A DNA stretch of 63,086 nucleotides from Dactylosporangium sp. AC04546 (GTDB lineage: Bacteria; Actinomycetota; Actinomycetes; Mycobacteriales; Micromonosporaceae): positions 1 through 63,086 of the forward strand of contig NZ_JAHYSG010000074.1 in NCBI RefSeq assembly GCF_022095675.1. The letters run 5' to 3'. Below, one piece after another: positions 7,714 through 17,451 of the stretch. How positions within the stretch are numbered: the stretch's first letter is position 1; each line of letters opens with the position of its first letter. Under the pieces are notes generated by a model, which was given only the letters and a program-made list of their open reading frames with translations, was not told where the DNA came from and did no database searches. The translations under genes were made by a program, and so were the position numbers.

Positions 7714-9446
7714 GCCGCCGCCTCCTGCTCCGTGAGCTGGGAAAGGACGATCTCGCGATAGGTGGCGTTGTCGTCCATGAGTTCGTGGTGGGTGCCGGTG
7801 CCGACGACCCGGCCCTCGTCGAGGACCACGATCCGGTCGGCGTCGCGGATCGTGCTGACCCGCTGCGCGACGATGACGACCGTCGCGCCGGCGATCTCGG
7901 TGCGCAGCGCCTCCCGCAGCGCCGCGTCGGTGGCGTAGTCGAGCGCCGAGAACGAGTCGTCGAAGAGGTAGATCTCGGGGGCGGCGACGAGCGTGCGGGC
8001 GATCGCCAGCCGCTGCCGCTGCCCGCCGGAGACGTTCGTGCCGCCCTGCGCGATCGGCGCCTCCAGCTCGCCGGGCATGGCCCGCACGAAGCCGGCCGCC
8101 TGGGCCACCTCCAGGGCCCGCCACAGCTCGGCGTCGGTCGCGTCCGGCCGCCCGTATCGCAGGTTCGAGGCCACCGTGCCGGTGAACAGGTACGGCTTCT
8201 GCGGCACCATGCTCACCGTCCGGGCCAGCAGCGGCTCGTCGATCCGCCGCACGTCGACGCCGTCGACCAGCACCGTCCCGCCGGTCGCGTCGAACAGCCG
8301 CGGCACCAGGTTGAGCAGCGTCGTCTTGCCGGCGCCGGTGCTGCCGATGATCGCCGTCGTCTGCCCCGGGTGGGCGACCACGTTGACGCCGGACAGCACC
8401 GGGACCTCGGCGCCCGGGTACGCGAACGTGACGTCGCGCAGCTCCAGCTCGCCGTGTGTGGTGAGCTCCGTGACCGGCTGCGCCGGCGGGGCGACGCTCG
8501 ACTCGGTGCCGAGCACCTCCTCGATGCGCTCGGCGCACACCTCGGCCCGCGGGATCATGACGAACATGAAGGTCGCCATCATCACCGACATGAGGATCTG
8601 CATGAGGTAGCTCAGGAACGCCGTCAGCGCTCCGACCTGCATGGCCCCGCTGTCGATGCGGCCCGCGCCGAACCAGAGCACCAGGATGCTGGAGGCGTTG
8701 ACGATGAGCATCACCGTCGGGAACATCAGCGACATCAGCCGGCCCACGGCCAGCGACACGTCGCGCAGGTCGCCGTTGGTGCGTTCGAACCGGACCCGCT
8801 CGTGCTCGTCGCGCACGAACGCGCGGATCACCCGGATGCCGCTGATCTGCTCGCGGATGACCCGGTTGACCAGGTCGATGCGCTCCTGCATGGTGCGGAA
8901 CAGCGGCCGCATCCGCACCACGATGATCGCGATGACGCCGATCAGGATCGGGGCCACGACCAGCAGCAGCGTCGACAGCGGCACGTCCTGGTGCAGGGCG
9001 AGGATGACGCCGCCGAAGCACATGATCGGCGCCGACACCATGAGCGTGAACGTCATCAGCACCAGCATCTGGACCTGCTGGATGTCGTTCGTGGTGCGGG
9101 TGATGAGCGACGGCGCGCCGAAGTGCCCGACCTCGCGGGCCGACAGCGCCTGCACCTTGGCGAAGATCGCGGCCCGCACGTCGCGGCCCAGGGCCATCGC
9201 GGTGCGGGCGCCGAAGTACACGGCCGCGGCCGAGCAGACGATCTGCACGGCCGTCACGCCGAGCATCCATCCGCCGATGCGGAAGATGTACCCCGTGTCG
9301 CCCTTCACGACGCCGTTGTCGATGATGTCGGCGTTGAGGGTGGGCAGGTACAGCGTGGCCAGGGTCTGCACGAGCTGCAGCACCACGACCAGGGTGATCG
9401 GCCCGCGGTAGGGCCGCAGATGAGCTTTGAGCAGTCGTAGCAGCAT
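7710..9446 (-). CDS. ABC exporter, fused membrane/ATPase subunit A
   Basis: 578 residues starting MLLRLLKAHLRPYRGPITLV: six-helix exporter domain (about 15-310), then ATPase. Motifs: Walker A GSTGAGKTTLLNL, signature NVSGGQRQRLAIARTL (canonical), Walker B IYLFDDSFSALD and an H-loop VAQRVST. The residue after Walker B is Asp rather than Glu and the H-loop His is Gln. These are the known signs of the degenerate ATP site in heterodimeric exporters; the partner at 5749-7713 supplies the catalytic Glu. ATG at 9446 lies two bases after the TetR stop, so all three genes probably share one mRNA. Confidence 0.9.
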   Translation of the reverse strand: MLLRLLKAHLRPYRGPITLVVVLQLVQTLATLYLPTLNADIIDNGVVKGDTGYIFRIGGWMLGVTAVQIVCSAAAVYFGARTAMALGRDVRAAIFAKVQALSAREVGHFGAPSLITRTTNDIQQVQMLVLMTFTLMVSAPIMCFGGVILALHQDVPLSTLLLVVAPILIGVIAIIVVRMRPLFRTMQERIDLVNRVIREQISGIRVIRAFVRDEHERVRFERTNGDLRDVSLAVGRLMSLMFPTVMLIVNASSILVLWFGAGRIDSGAMQVGALTAFLSYLMQILMSVMMATFMFVMIPRAEVCAERIEEVLGTESSVAPPAQPVTELTTHGELELRDVTFAYPGAEVPVLSGVNVVAHPGQTTAIIGSTGAGKTTLLNLVPRLFDATGGTVLVDGVDVRRIDEPLLARTVSMVPQKPYLFTGTVASNLRYGRPDATDAELWRALEVAQAAGFVRAMPGELEAPIAQGGTNVSGGQRQRLAIARTLVAAPEIYLFDDSFSALDYATDAALREALRTEIAGATVVIVAQRVSTIRDADRIVVLDEGRVVGTGTHHELMDDNATYREIVLSQLTEQEAAA

Positions 9447-9448
9447 CG

Positions 9449-10057
9449 TCAGGCGTCTCCAGCCGTTCGAATGAGCAGCCCGTCGAGCAGCACGCCGACG
9501 ATGTCGTCGGGCGTGAGGTTCTCGGGCTCGGTGGCTTCCATGTGGGCGGTGGTCATCATGACCACCAACAGCAGCCGGGCGACGGTCCGCGGGCTGCGCC
9601 GCAGCCGCGCCCGGTCCGGCTCGATGACGGCGGCGAGCGCATCGGAGAGCCGCTTGCGGCTCTCCGTCAGGTGCTCCATGAGCGGCTGCGCGGTGTCCGG
9701 CGGCAGGGTCCGGGCCACCATCATGAGGTTGCCGTTGGCCTCGAACCGCCGCATCATGATCGCGACCGCGTCGCCGAGCCGCTCCCGCAGCGGGGCCTCG
9801 GGGTCGATCGCGGACAGCGCCCGGATCATCGGGTTCTCGTCGAACGCGGCGGCCAGCGCGGCGACGATGAGCGAGGCCTTGTCGGGAAAGACCCCGAAGA
9901 TGGTGCCCTCGGCCACCCCGGCGGCCTCCGCGATCTGCCGGGTGGTGACCGCGGCACCGTGCGTCCGCAGCAGCGGCAGGGTGGCCGCCACGAGCGCGGC
10001 CCGCCGATCGTCGGGCGCGAGCGCCGGCACCCGCCGCCGGCGATGGGTCTGCATCAC
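9449..10057 (-). CDS. TetR-family repressor of the ABC exporter
   Basis: 202 residues. The N-terminal helix-turn-helix reads TTRQIAEAAGVAEGTIFGVF (about residues 41-60), classical TetR, followed by DKASLIVAAL and a ligand-binding helical C-terminal domain. The GTG at 10057 is six bases from a TAGGCT -10 box, so the mRNA is leaderless. A palindrome at 10071-10084 lies in the promoter spacer, giving autoregulation and control of the two downstream ABC genes. The C-terminal domain gives no clue to the inducer. Confidence 0.9.
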   Translation of the reverse strand: MMQTHRRRRVPALAPDDRRAALVAATLPLLRTHGAAVTTRQIAEAAGVAEGTIFGVFPDKASLIVAALAAAFDENPMIRALSAIDPEAPLRERLGDAVAIMMRRFEANGNLMMVARTLPPDTAQPLMEHLTESRKRLSDALAAVIEPDRARLRRSPRTVARLLLVVMMTTAHMEATEPENLTPDDIVGVLLDGLLIRTAGDA

Positions 10058-10063
10058 GCGGAC

Positions 10064-10084
10064 AGCCTAATGAGCGAGCACTCA
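10064..10084 (-). promoter_or_regulatory. TetR promoter and operator
   Basis: On the minus strand the -10 TAGGCT (10069-10064) ends six bases from the GTG start. Upstream of it TGAGTGCTCGCTCA (10084-10071) is a 14-bp near-perfect palindrome, TGAGYG-AG-CRCTCA with one mismatch, a common TetR-type operator. It occupies the -35/-10 spacer, where a bound repressor would block the polymerase. Confidence 0.6.
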
Positions 10085-10210
10085 CTCGGCCACTGGTTTT
10101 CTCCGGCAGCTTTTTCCTCCGACAGCGAACGGCACCCCGCCCGCACCGGGTTCGCAGACCGGGCCGCTCCCCGGCGCGGCCAACCTGAGCAGGCGATCGA
10201 GGAGGACACG

Positions 10211-11398
10211 ATGACAAGCGGAGCCGAGGAGGGGGCCAGGCTGGCCGCCCTGCACAGCTACCGGGTGCTCGACGGCCCCCGCCCGCCGGCCCTCGACGAA
10301 CTGGCCCGGCTGGCCGCGGGCCTGTTCGGCACCCCGATGGCCTCCGTGTCGCTCATCGACCGGGACCGCCAGTGGCTGGCCGGCAACACCGGCATGCCCG
10401 ACGGGGACACACCCCGCGACATCTCGTTCTGCGCACAGACGGTACCGGCCCGCGCACCGCTCGTCGTGCCCGACGCGCGCGCCGACGACCGGTTCCGCAC
10501 CTGGGCCAATGTCACGGGGGCGCCACACATCCGCCTGTACGACGGCTCACCGCTCATCGACGAGGACGGCCACGCCCTCGGCGCGCTCTGCGTCCTCGAC
10601 GACCGCCCGGGCGCCCCCAGCGACCGGCGCCGCGAGGCCCTCGACACACTCGCCCGGCAGGCCGCCGGCCAGCTCGCGCTGCTGCGCGGCCGCCTGCTGC
10701 TGGCCGAGCTCGGCGACGAGCTGGCCCGGGCCACACAGCGCGAGGAGGACCTGATCGCCACCGTCTCGCACGAGCTGCGCACGCCGGTGACGAACATCCG
10801 CGGGTACCTCGAGCTGCTCACCGACGACGCCCGCCTGGCCGACCTGAGCCGCCTGGTGGAGCCGATCCACCGCAACGGCGAACGGCTCGTCGACATGGTC
10901 GACCACCTGCTCAACGGCACCCGCCCGGCGGACAACCCGCTCAGCGTCCAGCGCACCCCGGCCGAGCTGCACCTGGTCGCGACCGCGGCCGCCCAGGCCG
11001 CCCGCACCACCGCCGAACAGCGCGGCGTCGACCTCGTCGTCAAGGCGCCCGTACACCCTGTGGTCGTGCACGCCGACGTGGCCCGGCTCACGCAGGCCGT
11101 CGTCCAGCTGATCCGCAACGCGGTCCTGTTCACCCCGGCGGGCGGCCGCGTCACGGTCCGCACGACGCTCGACGTGGTCGCGGCCGTCGAGGTCGCCGAC
11201 ACGGGCGTCGGCGTCCCGCCGGACGAGCTGCCGTACGTCTTCCAGCGCTTCTTCCGTGGCCGCCACGCCCGCCGGCAGGCGGTACCGGGCGTCGGCCTGG
11301 GCCTGCACATCGCCCAGCAGACAGCCACCGCCCACGGCGGCCGCATCACGCTGACATCCTCCCCATCGGGCACGACCGCCCGCCTGACGGTCTCCTGA
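10211..11398 (+). CDS. GAF-domain sensor histidine kinase
   Basis: 395 residues, cytoplasmic (no membrane helix). A GAF domain covers about 15-165 (GTPMASVSLIDRDRQWLAG; DISFCAQTV; ALGALCVLDDRPG). The kinase core follows: H-box VSHELRTPVTNIRGYLELL, N-box QLIRNAVLFTPAGGRV, G1 VADTGVGVPPDE, F-box FQRFFRG and G2 GVGLGLHI. It should autophosphorylate at the H-box His. The GAF domain is of the 'redox/light or small-ligand' Cys-containing type (SFCAQ), but the ligand is unknown. A good GGAGG lies before the ATG. No response regulator is adjacent, so it is an orphan. Confidence 0.9.
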   Translation: MTSGAEEGARLAALHSYRVLDGPRPPALDELARLAAGLFGTPMASVSLIDRDRQWLAGNTGMPDGDTPRDISFCAQTVPARAPLVVPDARADDRFRTWANVTGAPHIRLYDGSPLIDEDGHALGALCVLDDRPGAPSDRRREALDTLARQAAGQLALLRGRLLLAELGDELARATQREEDLIATVSHELRTPVTNIRGYLELLTDDARLADLSRLVEPIHRNGERLVDMVDHLLNGTRPADNPLSVQRTPAELHLVATAAAQAARTTAEQRGVDLVVKAPVHPVVVHADVARLTQAVVQLIRNAVLFTPAGGRVTVRTTLDVVAAVEVADTGVGVPPDELPYVFQRFFRGRHARRQAVPGVGLGLHIAQQTATAHGGRITLTSSPSGTTARLTVS

Positions 11399-11400
11399 GG

Positions 11401-11640
11401 GGCGTCGGGTGTCTGGCCCGGCACCGGTGGCGGGCCTGGGTTCCGCCGGGCGGCGAGGTCGAACACGGCGAGACTCCTCGCGAGGGAGCGGCCCGGGAGA
11501 CGCGGGAGGAAACGGGCCTTCGCCTGGAACAGCTGGAGCAGCCGACGGCAGTAGCCGTGTGCTCGTTCCATCCGGATTGGCCAGCGACCTGCCTGATCAT
11601 GTTCGTCGCCGTGCCAGCGCACGGGCCGGCGTGCTGGTAC
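11401..11640 (+). pseudogene. NUDIX hydrolase fragment
   Basis: Frame 1 reads RHRWRAWVPPGGEVEHGE and then TPREGAARETREETGLRLEQ, a complete NUDIX box (Gx5Ex7REUxEExGU), followed by VCSFHPDWPATCLIMFVAVP. No start codon lies in a sensible place upstream because the kinase gene ends at 11398. The C-terminal helix is missing and the frame degenerates after 11640. It looks like the middle of a NUDIX gene left between the kinase and the minisatellite. Both ends seem lost, so activity is unlikely. Confidence 0.6.
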
Positions 11641-11872
11641 GGCACCGAGGAGTGCACGGCATCGCCGCGGATCGTGGAGTCCTCGTCGTGGACCTGCCGG
11701 GTCGTGCCGAACGCCGCGGTGCAGGGTCGCTCGGGTGCTGCACGACCGCCGATGGGGATTTGCCGCGTCCGCCGGCCGTGCGGCCACGGCGGGCGACCCG
11801 GCCGTGCCGGCTGTGGCGGGCGACCGTCCGTGGCGGCCATCGCGAACGACCGGCCATCGCGAACGACCCGGC

Positions 11873-12013
11873 CGTGGCGGGCGACCCGGCCGTGGCGGGC
11901 GACCCGGCCGTGGCGGGCGACCCGGCCGTGGCGGGCGACCCGGCCGTGGCGGGCGACCCGGCCGTGGCGGGCGACCCGGCCGTGGCGGGCGACCCGGCCG
12001 TGGCGGGCGACCC
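11873..12013. repeat. 18-bp minisatellite, about eight copies
   Basis: The unit CGTGGCGGGCGACCCGGC is repeated with almost no change at 11873, 11891, 11909, 11927, 11945, 11963, 11981 and 11999 (the last copy diverges at its end). Two degenerate units carrying CATCGCGAACGACC... precede it at about 11837-11872. The repeat is open in all frames but no gene feature supports translation. It lies just beyond the 3' end of the parC-like gene. Confidence 0.95.
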
Positions 12014-12039
12014 ACCACGGCCGGCTGCGTCAGTCGGGG

Positions 12040-14520
12040 TCAGCCGCGCTCGACCAGGTGGCCGACCAGGTCCGGGGCCCGCAGCTGGGCACCCGAGCCG
12101 TCCCGGCGGCTGTCCGCGGCCGGCAGGTCGCGCGGGTCGCCCTTCGCGCTCGCGGCCACCGGCCGGGGGCCGACCCAGGCCAGGACCAGGCGGGTCTCGC
12201 CCTTCAGGAAGCGCTGGGCGCGCACGCCGCCGGTCGCGCGGCCCTTCGCCGGGTACAGCCGGAACGGGGTGACCTTCGCGTTGCCCATCGTGGCCGTGAC
12301 GACCATCGGCTCGCCGTGCTCGGTGTCGGTCGTGGTCACCGCGCCGAAGTACAGCACCTGGGTGCCGTCGGTGAGGGCGATGCCGGCCATGCCGCCGCCC
12401 TTGAGGCCCTGGGGGCGGACCAGCTTCGCCGGGAAGCGCAGGAGGGACGCGTCCGTGCTCACGAACGTCAGCGTTTCCGCGCCGTCGGTGAGCCAGGTCG
12501 CGCCGACCACCTCGTCGCCCTCGCGCAGGCCGATGACCTCGAACTCGTCGGCGCGGACCGGCCACTCGGGGGCGCAGATCTTCACCACGCCGTGGCGGGT
12601 GCCCAGCGCGAGGCCGGGGGAGTCGCCGGGCGTGAGCGGGGCCAGCCCGACCACCGTCTCGCCGGCCTGGAGCGGGATGATCTCGGAGGCCGACATGCCG
12701 CCGCGCAGCGACACCGTGCCGGAGTGCTCGGGCAGCACCGGCAGCGGGAGCACGTCGACCTTGAACGCCCGGCCCGTGCTCGTCACCAGCAGGACCTGGC
12801 CGCGGGCGGTGGTGTGGACGACGGCCCGCACCGCGTCGTGCTTGTCGCGGCCGGCCTTGCGGCTGCCCTCGGGCGCCTCCTCCGACTCGGCGGCGGTGCG
12901 CGCGACGAGCCCGGTCGCCGACAGCAGCACCTGGCACGGGTCGTCGGTGACCTCGAGCGGGCCGGCCGGCACCGACGCGGCCAGGACCTCCTTCAGGTCA
13001 CCGTCGATGAGGGTGGTGCGGCGCGGCGCGTTGTGCTCCTTGACGACCGCGGCGAGCTCGTCGGAGACGACCTTCTTGAGCACCTTCTCGTCGTCGAGGA
13101 TCTGGCTCAGCGCGGCGATCTCCTCGTTGAGTCGCTGCTGCTCCGCCTCGAGCTCGATCCGGTCGTACCGGGTGAGCCGCCGCAGTGGCGTGTCCAGGAT
13201 GTACGTGGCCTGGATGTCGGTGAGCCCGAACTCGCTCATCAGCCCGGCCTTCGCGGCCGCCGCGTTCTCGCTGGCGCGGATCAGTGCGACCACCCGGTCG
13301 ATGTCGAGCAGGGCGATGAGCAGGCCGTCGACGAGGTGCAGCCGGTCCTGGCGCTTCTTGCGCCGGAACTCGGTGCGCCGGGTCACCACCTCGTAGCGGT
13401 GGCTGAGGAACACCTCCAGCAGCGGCTTGAGGCCCAGCGTCTGCGGCTGCCCGTCGACCAGGACCAGGTTGTTGACGCCGAACGACTGCTCCAGCGGGGT
13501 CAGCCGGTAGAGGTCGGCGAGCAGCGCCTGCGGGTTGACGCCGACCTTGCACTCGATGACCAGGCGGGTGCCGTTCTCCCGGTCGGTGAGGTCCTTCACG
13601 TCGGCGATGCCCTGCAGCCGCTTGGTCTTGTTGACCTCGTCGGTGATCTTCTCGATGACCTTCTCGGCGCCGATACCGTACGGCAGCTCGGTGACGGTGA
13701 TCGCCTGCCGGCCGCGGCTGCCCTCGAGCAGGCCGATCTCGACCCGGCCGCGCATCCGCACGACGCCGCGGCCGGTCTCGTAGGCCCGGCGGACCTCGTC
13801 GAGCCCGAGCAGCAGGCCGCCGGTGGGCAGGTCGGGGCCGGGGACGAACTCCATGAGCTTGTCGAGCGTCGCCGCCGGGTGGTTGATGAGCCAGCGGGCG
13901 GCGGCGACGACCTCGCCGAGGTTGTGCGGGATCATGTTGGTCGCCATGCCGACGGCGATGCCGGACGAGCCGTTGACCAGCAGGTTGGGGAACGCGGCCG
14001 GCAGCACCGACGGCTCTTCGAGGGAGCCGTCGTAGTTGGGCCGGAAGTCGACGGTGCCCTCGTCGAGCTCGCCGACGAGCAGCATCGCCTCGCGGGACAT
14101 GCGGGCCTCGGTATACCGCGAGGCGGCGGGCCCGTCGTCGGGCGAGCCGAAGTTGCCGTGGCCGTCGATGAGCGGCACGTTGAGCGAGAAGTCCTGCGCC
14201 ATGCGGACCATCGCGTCGTAGATCGCGGCGTCGCCGTGCGGGTGGTACTTACCCATGACGTCACCGACGACGCGGGACGACTTGACGTGGCCGCGGTCGG
14301 GCCGGTGGCCCTGCTCGCTCATCGAGAAGAGGATGCGCCGGTGCACCGGCTTGAGGCCGTCGCGCGCGTCGGGCAGGGCGCGGGAGTGGATGACCGAGTA
14401 CGCGTACTCGAGATACGAGTCCTCGACCTCGGTGACGAGCGGGTTGTCCAGCACCCGCGCGCCGGCCTGATCGAAAGCGGACAGGTCGGCCTTGACAGCC
14501 TTGGTGGTCTTGCGTGCCAT
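12040..14520 (-). CDS. parC: Type IIA topoisomerase subunit A (topoisomerase IV/second gyrase A)
   Basis: 826 residues. The breakage-reunion domain shows [20 protein letters not shown] (quinolone pocket, residues 91-110) and [11 protein letters not shown], with catalytic Tyr136. A C-terminal beta-pinwheel region (about 540-800) follows. The residue equivalent to E. coli GyrA Ser83 is Ala98, while the acidic Asp102 is kept. It cleaves and rejoins DNA with the B subunit encoded directly upstream (24-base gap). The gene pair lies away from oriC genes, so it is the second IIA pair seen in many actinomycetes. Whether it decatenates or supercoils is not certain. Confidence 0.9.
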   Translation of the reverse strand: MARKTTKAVKADLSAFDQAGARVLDNPLVTEVEDSYLEYAYSVIHSRALPDARDGLKPVHRRILFSMSEQGHRPDRGHVKSSRVVGDVMGKYHPHGDAAIYDAMVRMAQDFSLNVPLIDGHGNFGSPDDGPAASRYTEARMSREAMLLVGELDEGTVDFRPNYDGSLEEPSVLPAAFPNLLVNGSSGIAVGMATNMIPHNLGEVVAAARWLINHPAATLDKLMEFVPGPDLPTGGLLLGLDEVRRAYETGRGVVRMRGRVEIGLLEGSRGRQAITVTELPYGIGAEKVIEKITDEVNKTKRLQGIADVKDLTDRENGTRLVIECKVGVNPQALLADLYRLTPLEQSFGVNNLVLVDGQPQTLGLKPLLEVFLSHRYEVVTRRTEFRRKKRQDRLHLVDGLLIALLDIDRVVALIRASENAAAAKAGLMSEFGLTDIQATYILDTPLRRLTRYDRIELEAEQQRLNEEIAALSQILDDEKVLKKVVSDELAAVVKEHNAPRRTTLIDGDLKEVLAASVPAGPLEVTDDPCQVLLSATGLVARTAAESEEAPEGSRKAGRDKHDAVRAVVHTTARGQVLLVTSTGRAFKVDVLPLPVLPEHSGTVSLRGGMSASEIIPLQAGETVVGLAPLTPGDSPGLALGTRHGVVKICAPEWPVRADEFEVIGLREGDEVVGATWLTDGAETLTFVSTDASLLRFPAKLVRPQGLKGGGMAGIALTDGTQVLYFGAVTTTDTEHGEPMVVTATMGNAKVTPFRLYPAKGRATGGVRAQRFLKGETRLVLAWVGPRPVAASAKGDPRDLPAADSRRDGSGAQLRAPDLVGHLVERG

Positions 14521-14543
14521 CTGGGGTTGGTGACCTTCCGGAC

Positions 14544-16601
14544 TCAGGCGTCGATGGTGTCTTGGTCGACCCGGGCGGCGGAGTCGATGAGCCAGTTGCG
14601 CCGGGGCTCGACCCGCTCACCCATGAGCAGCTCGAGCACCTCCTCGGCGGCCTCGGCGTCGTCGAGCGTGATGCGGCGCACGGCGCGGGTCGCCGGGTTC
14701 ATCGTGGTGTCCCACAGCTCGTCGGCGTCCATCTCGCCCAGACCCTTGAACCGGGGGATCGGGGTCACGACCTGCTTGCCGGACTTCTCCAGCCGGGCCA
14801 CGGTGCTCGTCATCTCGGCCTGGGTGTAGGTGTAGATCGTCTCGGAGTTGCGCCCCTTGGTGACGATCTTGTGTAGCGGCGGGACGGCGGCGTAGAGCCG
14901 GCCGTCGGCGATGACCGGGCGCATGTACTTCGCGAACAGCGTGATGAGCAGCGTGCGGATGTGCGAGCCGTCGACGTCGGCGTCGGCCATGATCAGAATC
15001 CGCCCGTAGCGCATCGTGTCGAGGTCGAAGGTGCGGCCCGAGCCGGCCCCGAGGACCTGGACGATCGCCGAGCACTCGGCGTTGTCGAGGACCTGCTGGA
15101 TGTTGGCCTTCTGCACGTTGAGGATCTTGCCGCGGATCGGCAGCAGCGCCTGGTACTCCGAGGAGCGGGCCATGCGGGCGGTGCCCAGGGCGCTGTCGCC
15201 CTCGACGATGAACAGCTCGCTGCGCTTGACGCCGGTGGAGCGGCAGTCGACCAGCTTCGCCGGCATCGACGCGCCCTCCAGGGCCGTCTTGCGCCGGGCC
15301 GCGTCCTTCTGCTGCTTCTGGGTGAGCCGCACCCGGGCCGCGTCGACGATCTTCTGCAGCACCGTGCGCGCCTCGACCTTGGTCTTGCGGGCCTCGACCC
15401 AGGCCTTGAGGTGCTGCTCGACGACCTGCTGCACGACCCGCGTCACCGGGGCGGTGGACAGCTCGTCCTTGGTCTGCGAGGTGAACTGCGGCTCGGGGAT
15501 GCGCACGTGGATGACCGCGGTCATGCCCTCCAGCACGTCCTCGATCGTCGGCAGGTCCTCCTTGGGGCGCAGCAGGCCGCGCGTGTTGCGGATCGCCTCG
15601 GCCAGGGCCCGCAGCGCGCCGCGCTCGAAGCCGCGCCGGTGCGTGCCGCCGTGCATGTTGCGGATGGTGTTGGTGAAGCACTCGACGACGCGCTCGTAGC
15701 CGGTGCCCCAGCGCAGCGCGATCTCGACCTCGGCCCGCCGCTCGACGTTGGCCTTCATCACGCCGTTCTCGTCGGCTGCGTTCTCCTTGTACGTCCCCTC
15801 GCCGTTGATGAGCAGCGTGCCGCAGACCGGCTTGTCGCCGCTCGGCGCCAGGAACTCCACCATGTCGGACAGGCCGCTGGGGTAGTGGAACGTCTCGGTG
15901 GTGATCGCGCCCTGGGTGGCGTCCTTCAGCACATACGTCACGCCCGGCACCAGGAACGCCGTGTTGCGCAGCTTGGCCCGCACGACCTCGATGTCCAGCG
16001 CCGCGCCGGTCTCGAAGTAGCGCGGGTCGTGCCAGTAACGGGTCGAGGTGCCGGTCGTCGAGCCGCGCTTCATCCGGCCCTGGACCGTCAGCCCGCCGCG
16101 GCGGGTGAACTTGGCGGCGGCGCCCTGCCCGTCGAACTCGCCCGGCACGCCGTGCTGGAACGACATGTGGTGGACCTTGCCGTCGCGGCGGACGGTGACG
16201 TCGTAGCGCGTGGACAGCGCATTGACCGCGGACGCGCCAACACCGTGCAGGCCGCCGGAGGTCTTGTAGCCGGAGCCGCCGAACTTGCCGCCGGCGTGCA
16301 GCCGGGTCAGCACCAGCTCGACGCCGGACATCCCCGACTTGGCATGCACGTCGGTCGGGATGCCGCGGCCGTCGTCGTCCACCTGGACGGAGCCGTCGGC
16401 GTGCAGCGTCACCTCGACCCGGGTGGCGTGCCCGGCGATGCCCTCGTCGGTGCAGTTGTCGACGATCTCGGTGAACAGGTGGGCGACACCCCGGCTGTCG
16501 GTCGAGCCGATGTACATGCCCGGGCGCTTGCGGACGGCGTCGAGCCCCTCGAGGAGCGTGAGGTCGTCTGCCCCGTACAAGGTCTCGGGTTGTGCGGTCA
16601 A
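14544..16601 (-). CDS. parE: Type IIA topoisomerase subunit B (topoisomerase IV/second gyrase B)
   Basis: 685 residues from the TTG at 16601, chosen because GGGAGAG lies seven bases upstream and the product then begins [20 protein letters not shown]. The GHKL ATPase domain shows [38 protein letters not shown] and [15 protein letters not shown]. The TOPRIM domain has [15 protein letters not shown] and [15 protein letters not shown]; the C-terminal motif is RFKGLGEM. It powers strand passage with the A subunit. The order B then A on one mRNA is normal. A TACGCT near 16643-16648 is a plausible -10. The region 16602-16782 otherwise holds only an inverted repeat, GTACGcctgaCGTAC. Confidence 0.92.
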   Translation of the reverse strand: MTAQPETLYGADDLTLLEGLDAVRKRPGMYIGSTDSRGVAHLFTEIVDNCTDEGIAGHATRVEVTLHADGSVQVDDDGRGIPTDVHAKSGMSGVELVLTRLHAGGKFGGSGYKTSGGLHGVGASAVNALSTRYDVTVRRDGKVHHMSFQHGVPGEFDGQGAAAKFTRRGGLTVQGRMKRGSTTGTSTRYWHDPRYFETGAALDIEVVRAKLRNTAFLVPGVTYVLKDATQGAITTETFHYPSGLSDMVEFLAPSGDKPVCGTLLINGEGTYKENAADENGVMKANVERRAEVEIALRWGTGYERVVECFTNTIRNMHGGTHRRGFERGALRALAEAIRNTRGLLRPKEDLPTIEDVLEGMTAVIHVRIPEPQFTSQTKDELSTAPVTRVVQQVVEQHLKAWVEARKTKVEARTVLQKIVDAARVRLTQKQQKDAARRKTALEGASMPAKLVDCRSTGVKRSELFIVEGDSALGTARMARSSEYQALLPIRGKILNVQKANIQQVLDNAECSAIVQVLGAGSGRTFDLDTMRYGRILIMADADVDGSHIRTLLITLFAKYMRPVIADGRLYAAVPPLHKIVTKGRNSETIYTYTQAEMTSTVARLEKSGKQVVTPIPRFKGLGEMDADELWDTTMNPATRAVRRITLDDAEAAEEVLELLMGERVEPRRNWLIDSAARVDQDTIDA

Positions 16602-16782
16602 CTCGATGCTCTCCCATGTCTGGACGCTGTGCTGCCGCGAGCGTAGCCGGACCCACTGACAATTCCGTCGGGCCCTCGCCGGGTGTGGTGCCCGCCGCGG
16701 TCCGTTGCCGAAACGCGGGCGGCCGTCCGGAAATGTACGCCTGACGTACGACAAAACCGCGTCGGCGCGCGCATGGGCGGTA

Positions 16783-17442
16783 CTATGCGATCGGAACCCG
16801 GCCCGCGCTCAGCTGCGTGATCGCGGTCATGATCTCGCTCTCCCGGCGGTCGGCGAAGGTCAGCGGGGCTGTGAAGCCGGACCCGTAGAACAGCTTCAGC
16901 AGGCTCGCGTCGACGGCCGTGAACACGCCCAGGTTACCCTCGGCCCGTGGGTCGCGCGGCGTGACCACCAGCAGCCGCTCCAGCCCCCAGCGGCGCCGGG
17001 AGATCCGCTCGACGCCCTCCCAGGGCAGCCAGATGGCCTGGCCACGGCTCGGGCGGGTCTTGATCCACAGGCCGGCCGGGCTCGCCGCGAGCACGGGGCC
17101 GCCCGAGGTGACCAGCGCGATCTGCAGCGTGACGGCCGCGCCGAAGATCAGCAGCAGGCACAGCGTGAAAAAGGCCACGGCGACCGCGTCGCCGCTGGTG
17201 CTGTTGGCGTCATCGGGCAGCGCCAGCTGCCCGATCGCACAGGCCAGCACCAGCACCAGGAGCAGCACGATCGGCACCGAGAGGGCCGCGCGCTTGAGCT
17301 TGCTGTGGCGCACCACGAAGGGCAGGTCCTCCGGGATGCGCTCGGCCACCGGCCCGACAGGCACCTGGTAGCCGCCGGGCGGGACCTGCGGACGCTGCCA
17401 CTCGGGCGGGCGCGGGCCGGGAGGCGGTGGCGGTTGCGTCAC
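16783..17442 (-). CDS. Two-helix membrane protein with Pro-rich N-terminus and PH-like domain
   Basis: 219 residues. The Pro-rich cytoplasmic start (MTQPPPPPGPRPPEWQRP) is followed by two membrane helices (about 50-75 and 88-112), then a soluble domain containing LWIKTRPSRGQAIWLPWEG and RRWGLERLLVVTP, a pattern like bacterial PH domains. Function unknown. GTG at 17442 lies six bases after TAAAGT, whose TAA is also the stop codon of the upstream gene, so an internal leaderless promoter overlaps the end of 17452-17991. The two genes may act together at the membrane. Confidence 0.75.
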   Translation of the reverse strand: MTQPPPPPGPRPPEWQRPQVPPGGYQVPVGPVAERIPEDLPFVVRHSKLKRAALSVPIVLLLVLVLACAIGQLALPDDANSTSGDAVAVAFFTLCLLLIFGAAVTLQIALVTSGGPVLAASPAGLWIKTRPSRGQAIWLPWEGVERISRRRWGLERLLVVTPRDPRAEGNLGVFTAVDASLLKLFYGSGFTAPLTFADRRESEIMTAITQLSAGRVPIA

Positions 17443-17451
17443 GGCGCCACT

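Noticed and set aside
11873..12013. CRISPR array
   Set aside because: The 18-bp units are directly adjacent with no spacers, and no cas gene is present.
10372..14829. A 1485-codon plus-strand open frame across the kinase, the minisatellite and the parC-like gene
   Set aside because: Composition is Arg/Pro/Ala/Gly-rich without motifs except the NUDIX box at 11401-11640. It is the antisense or alternative frame of real genes.
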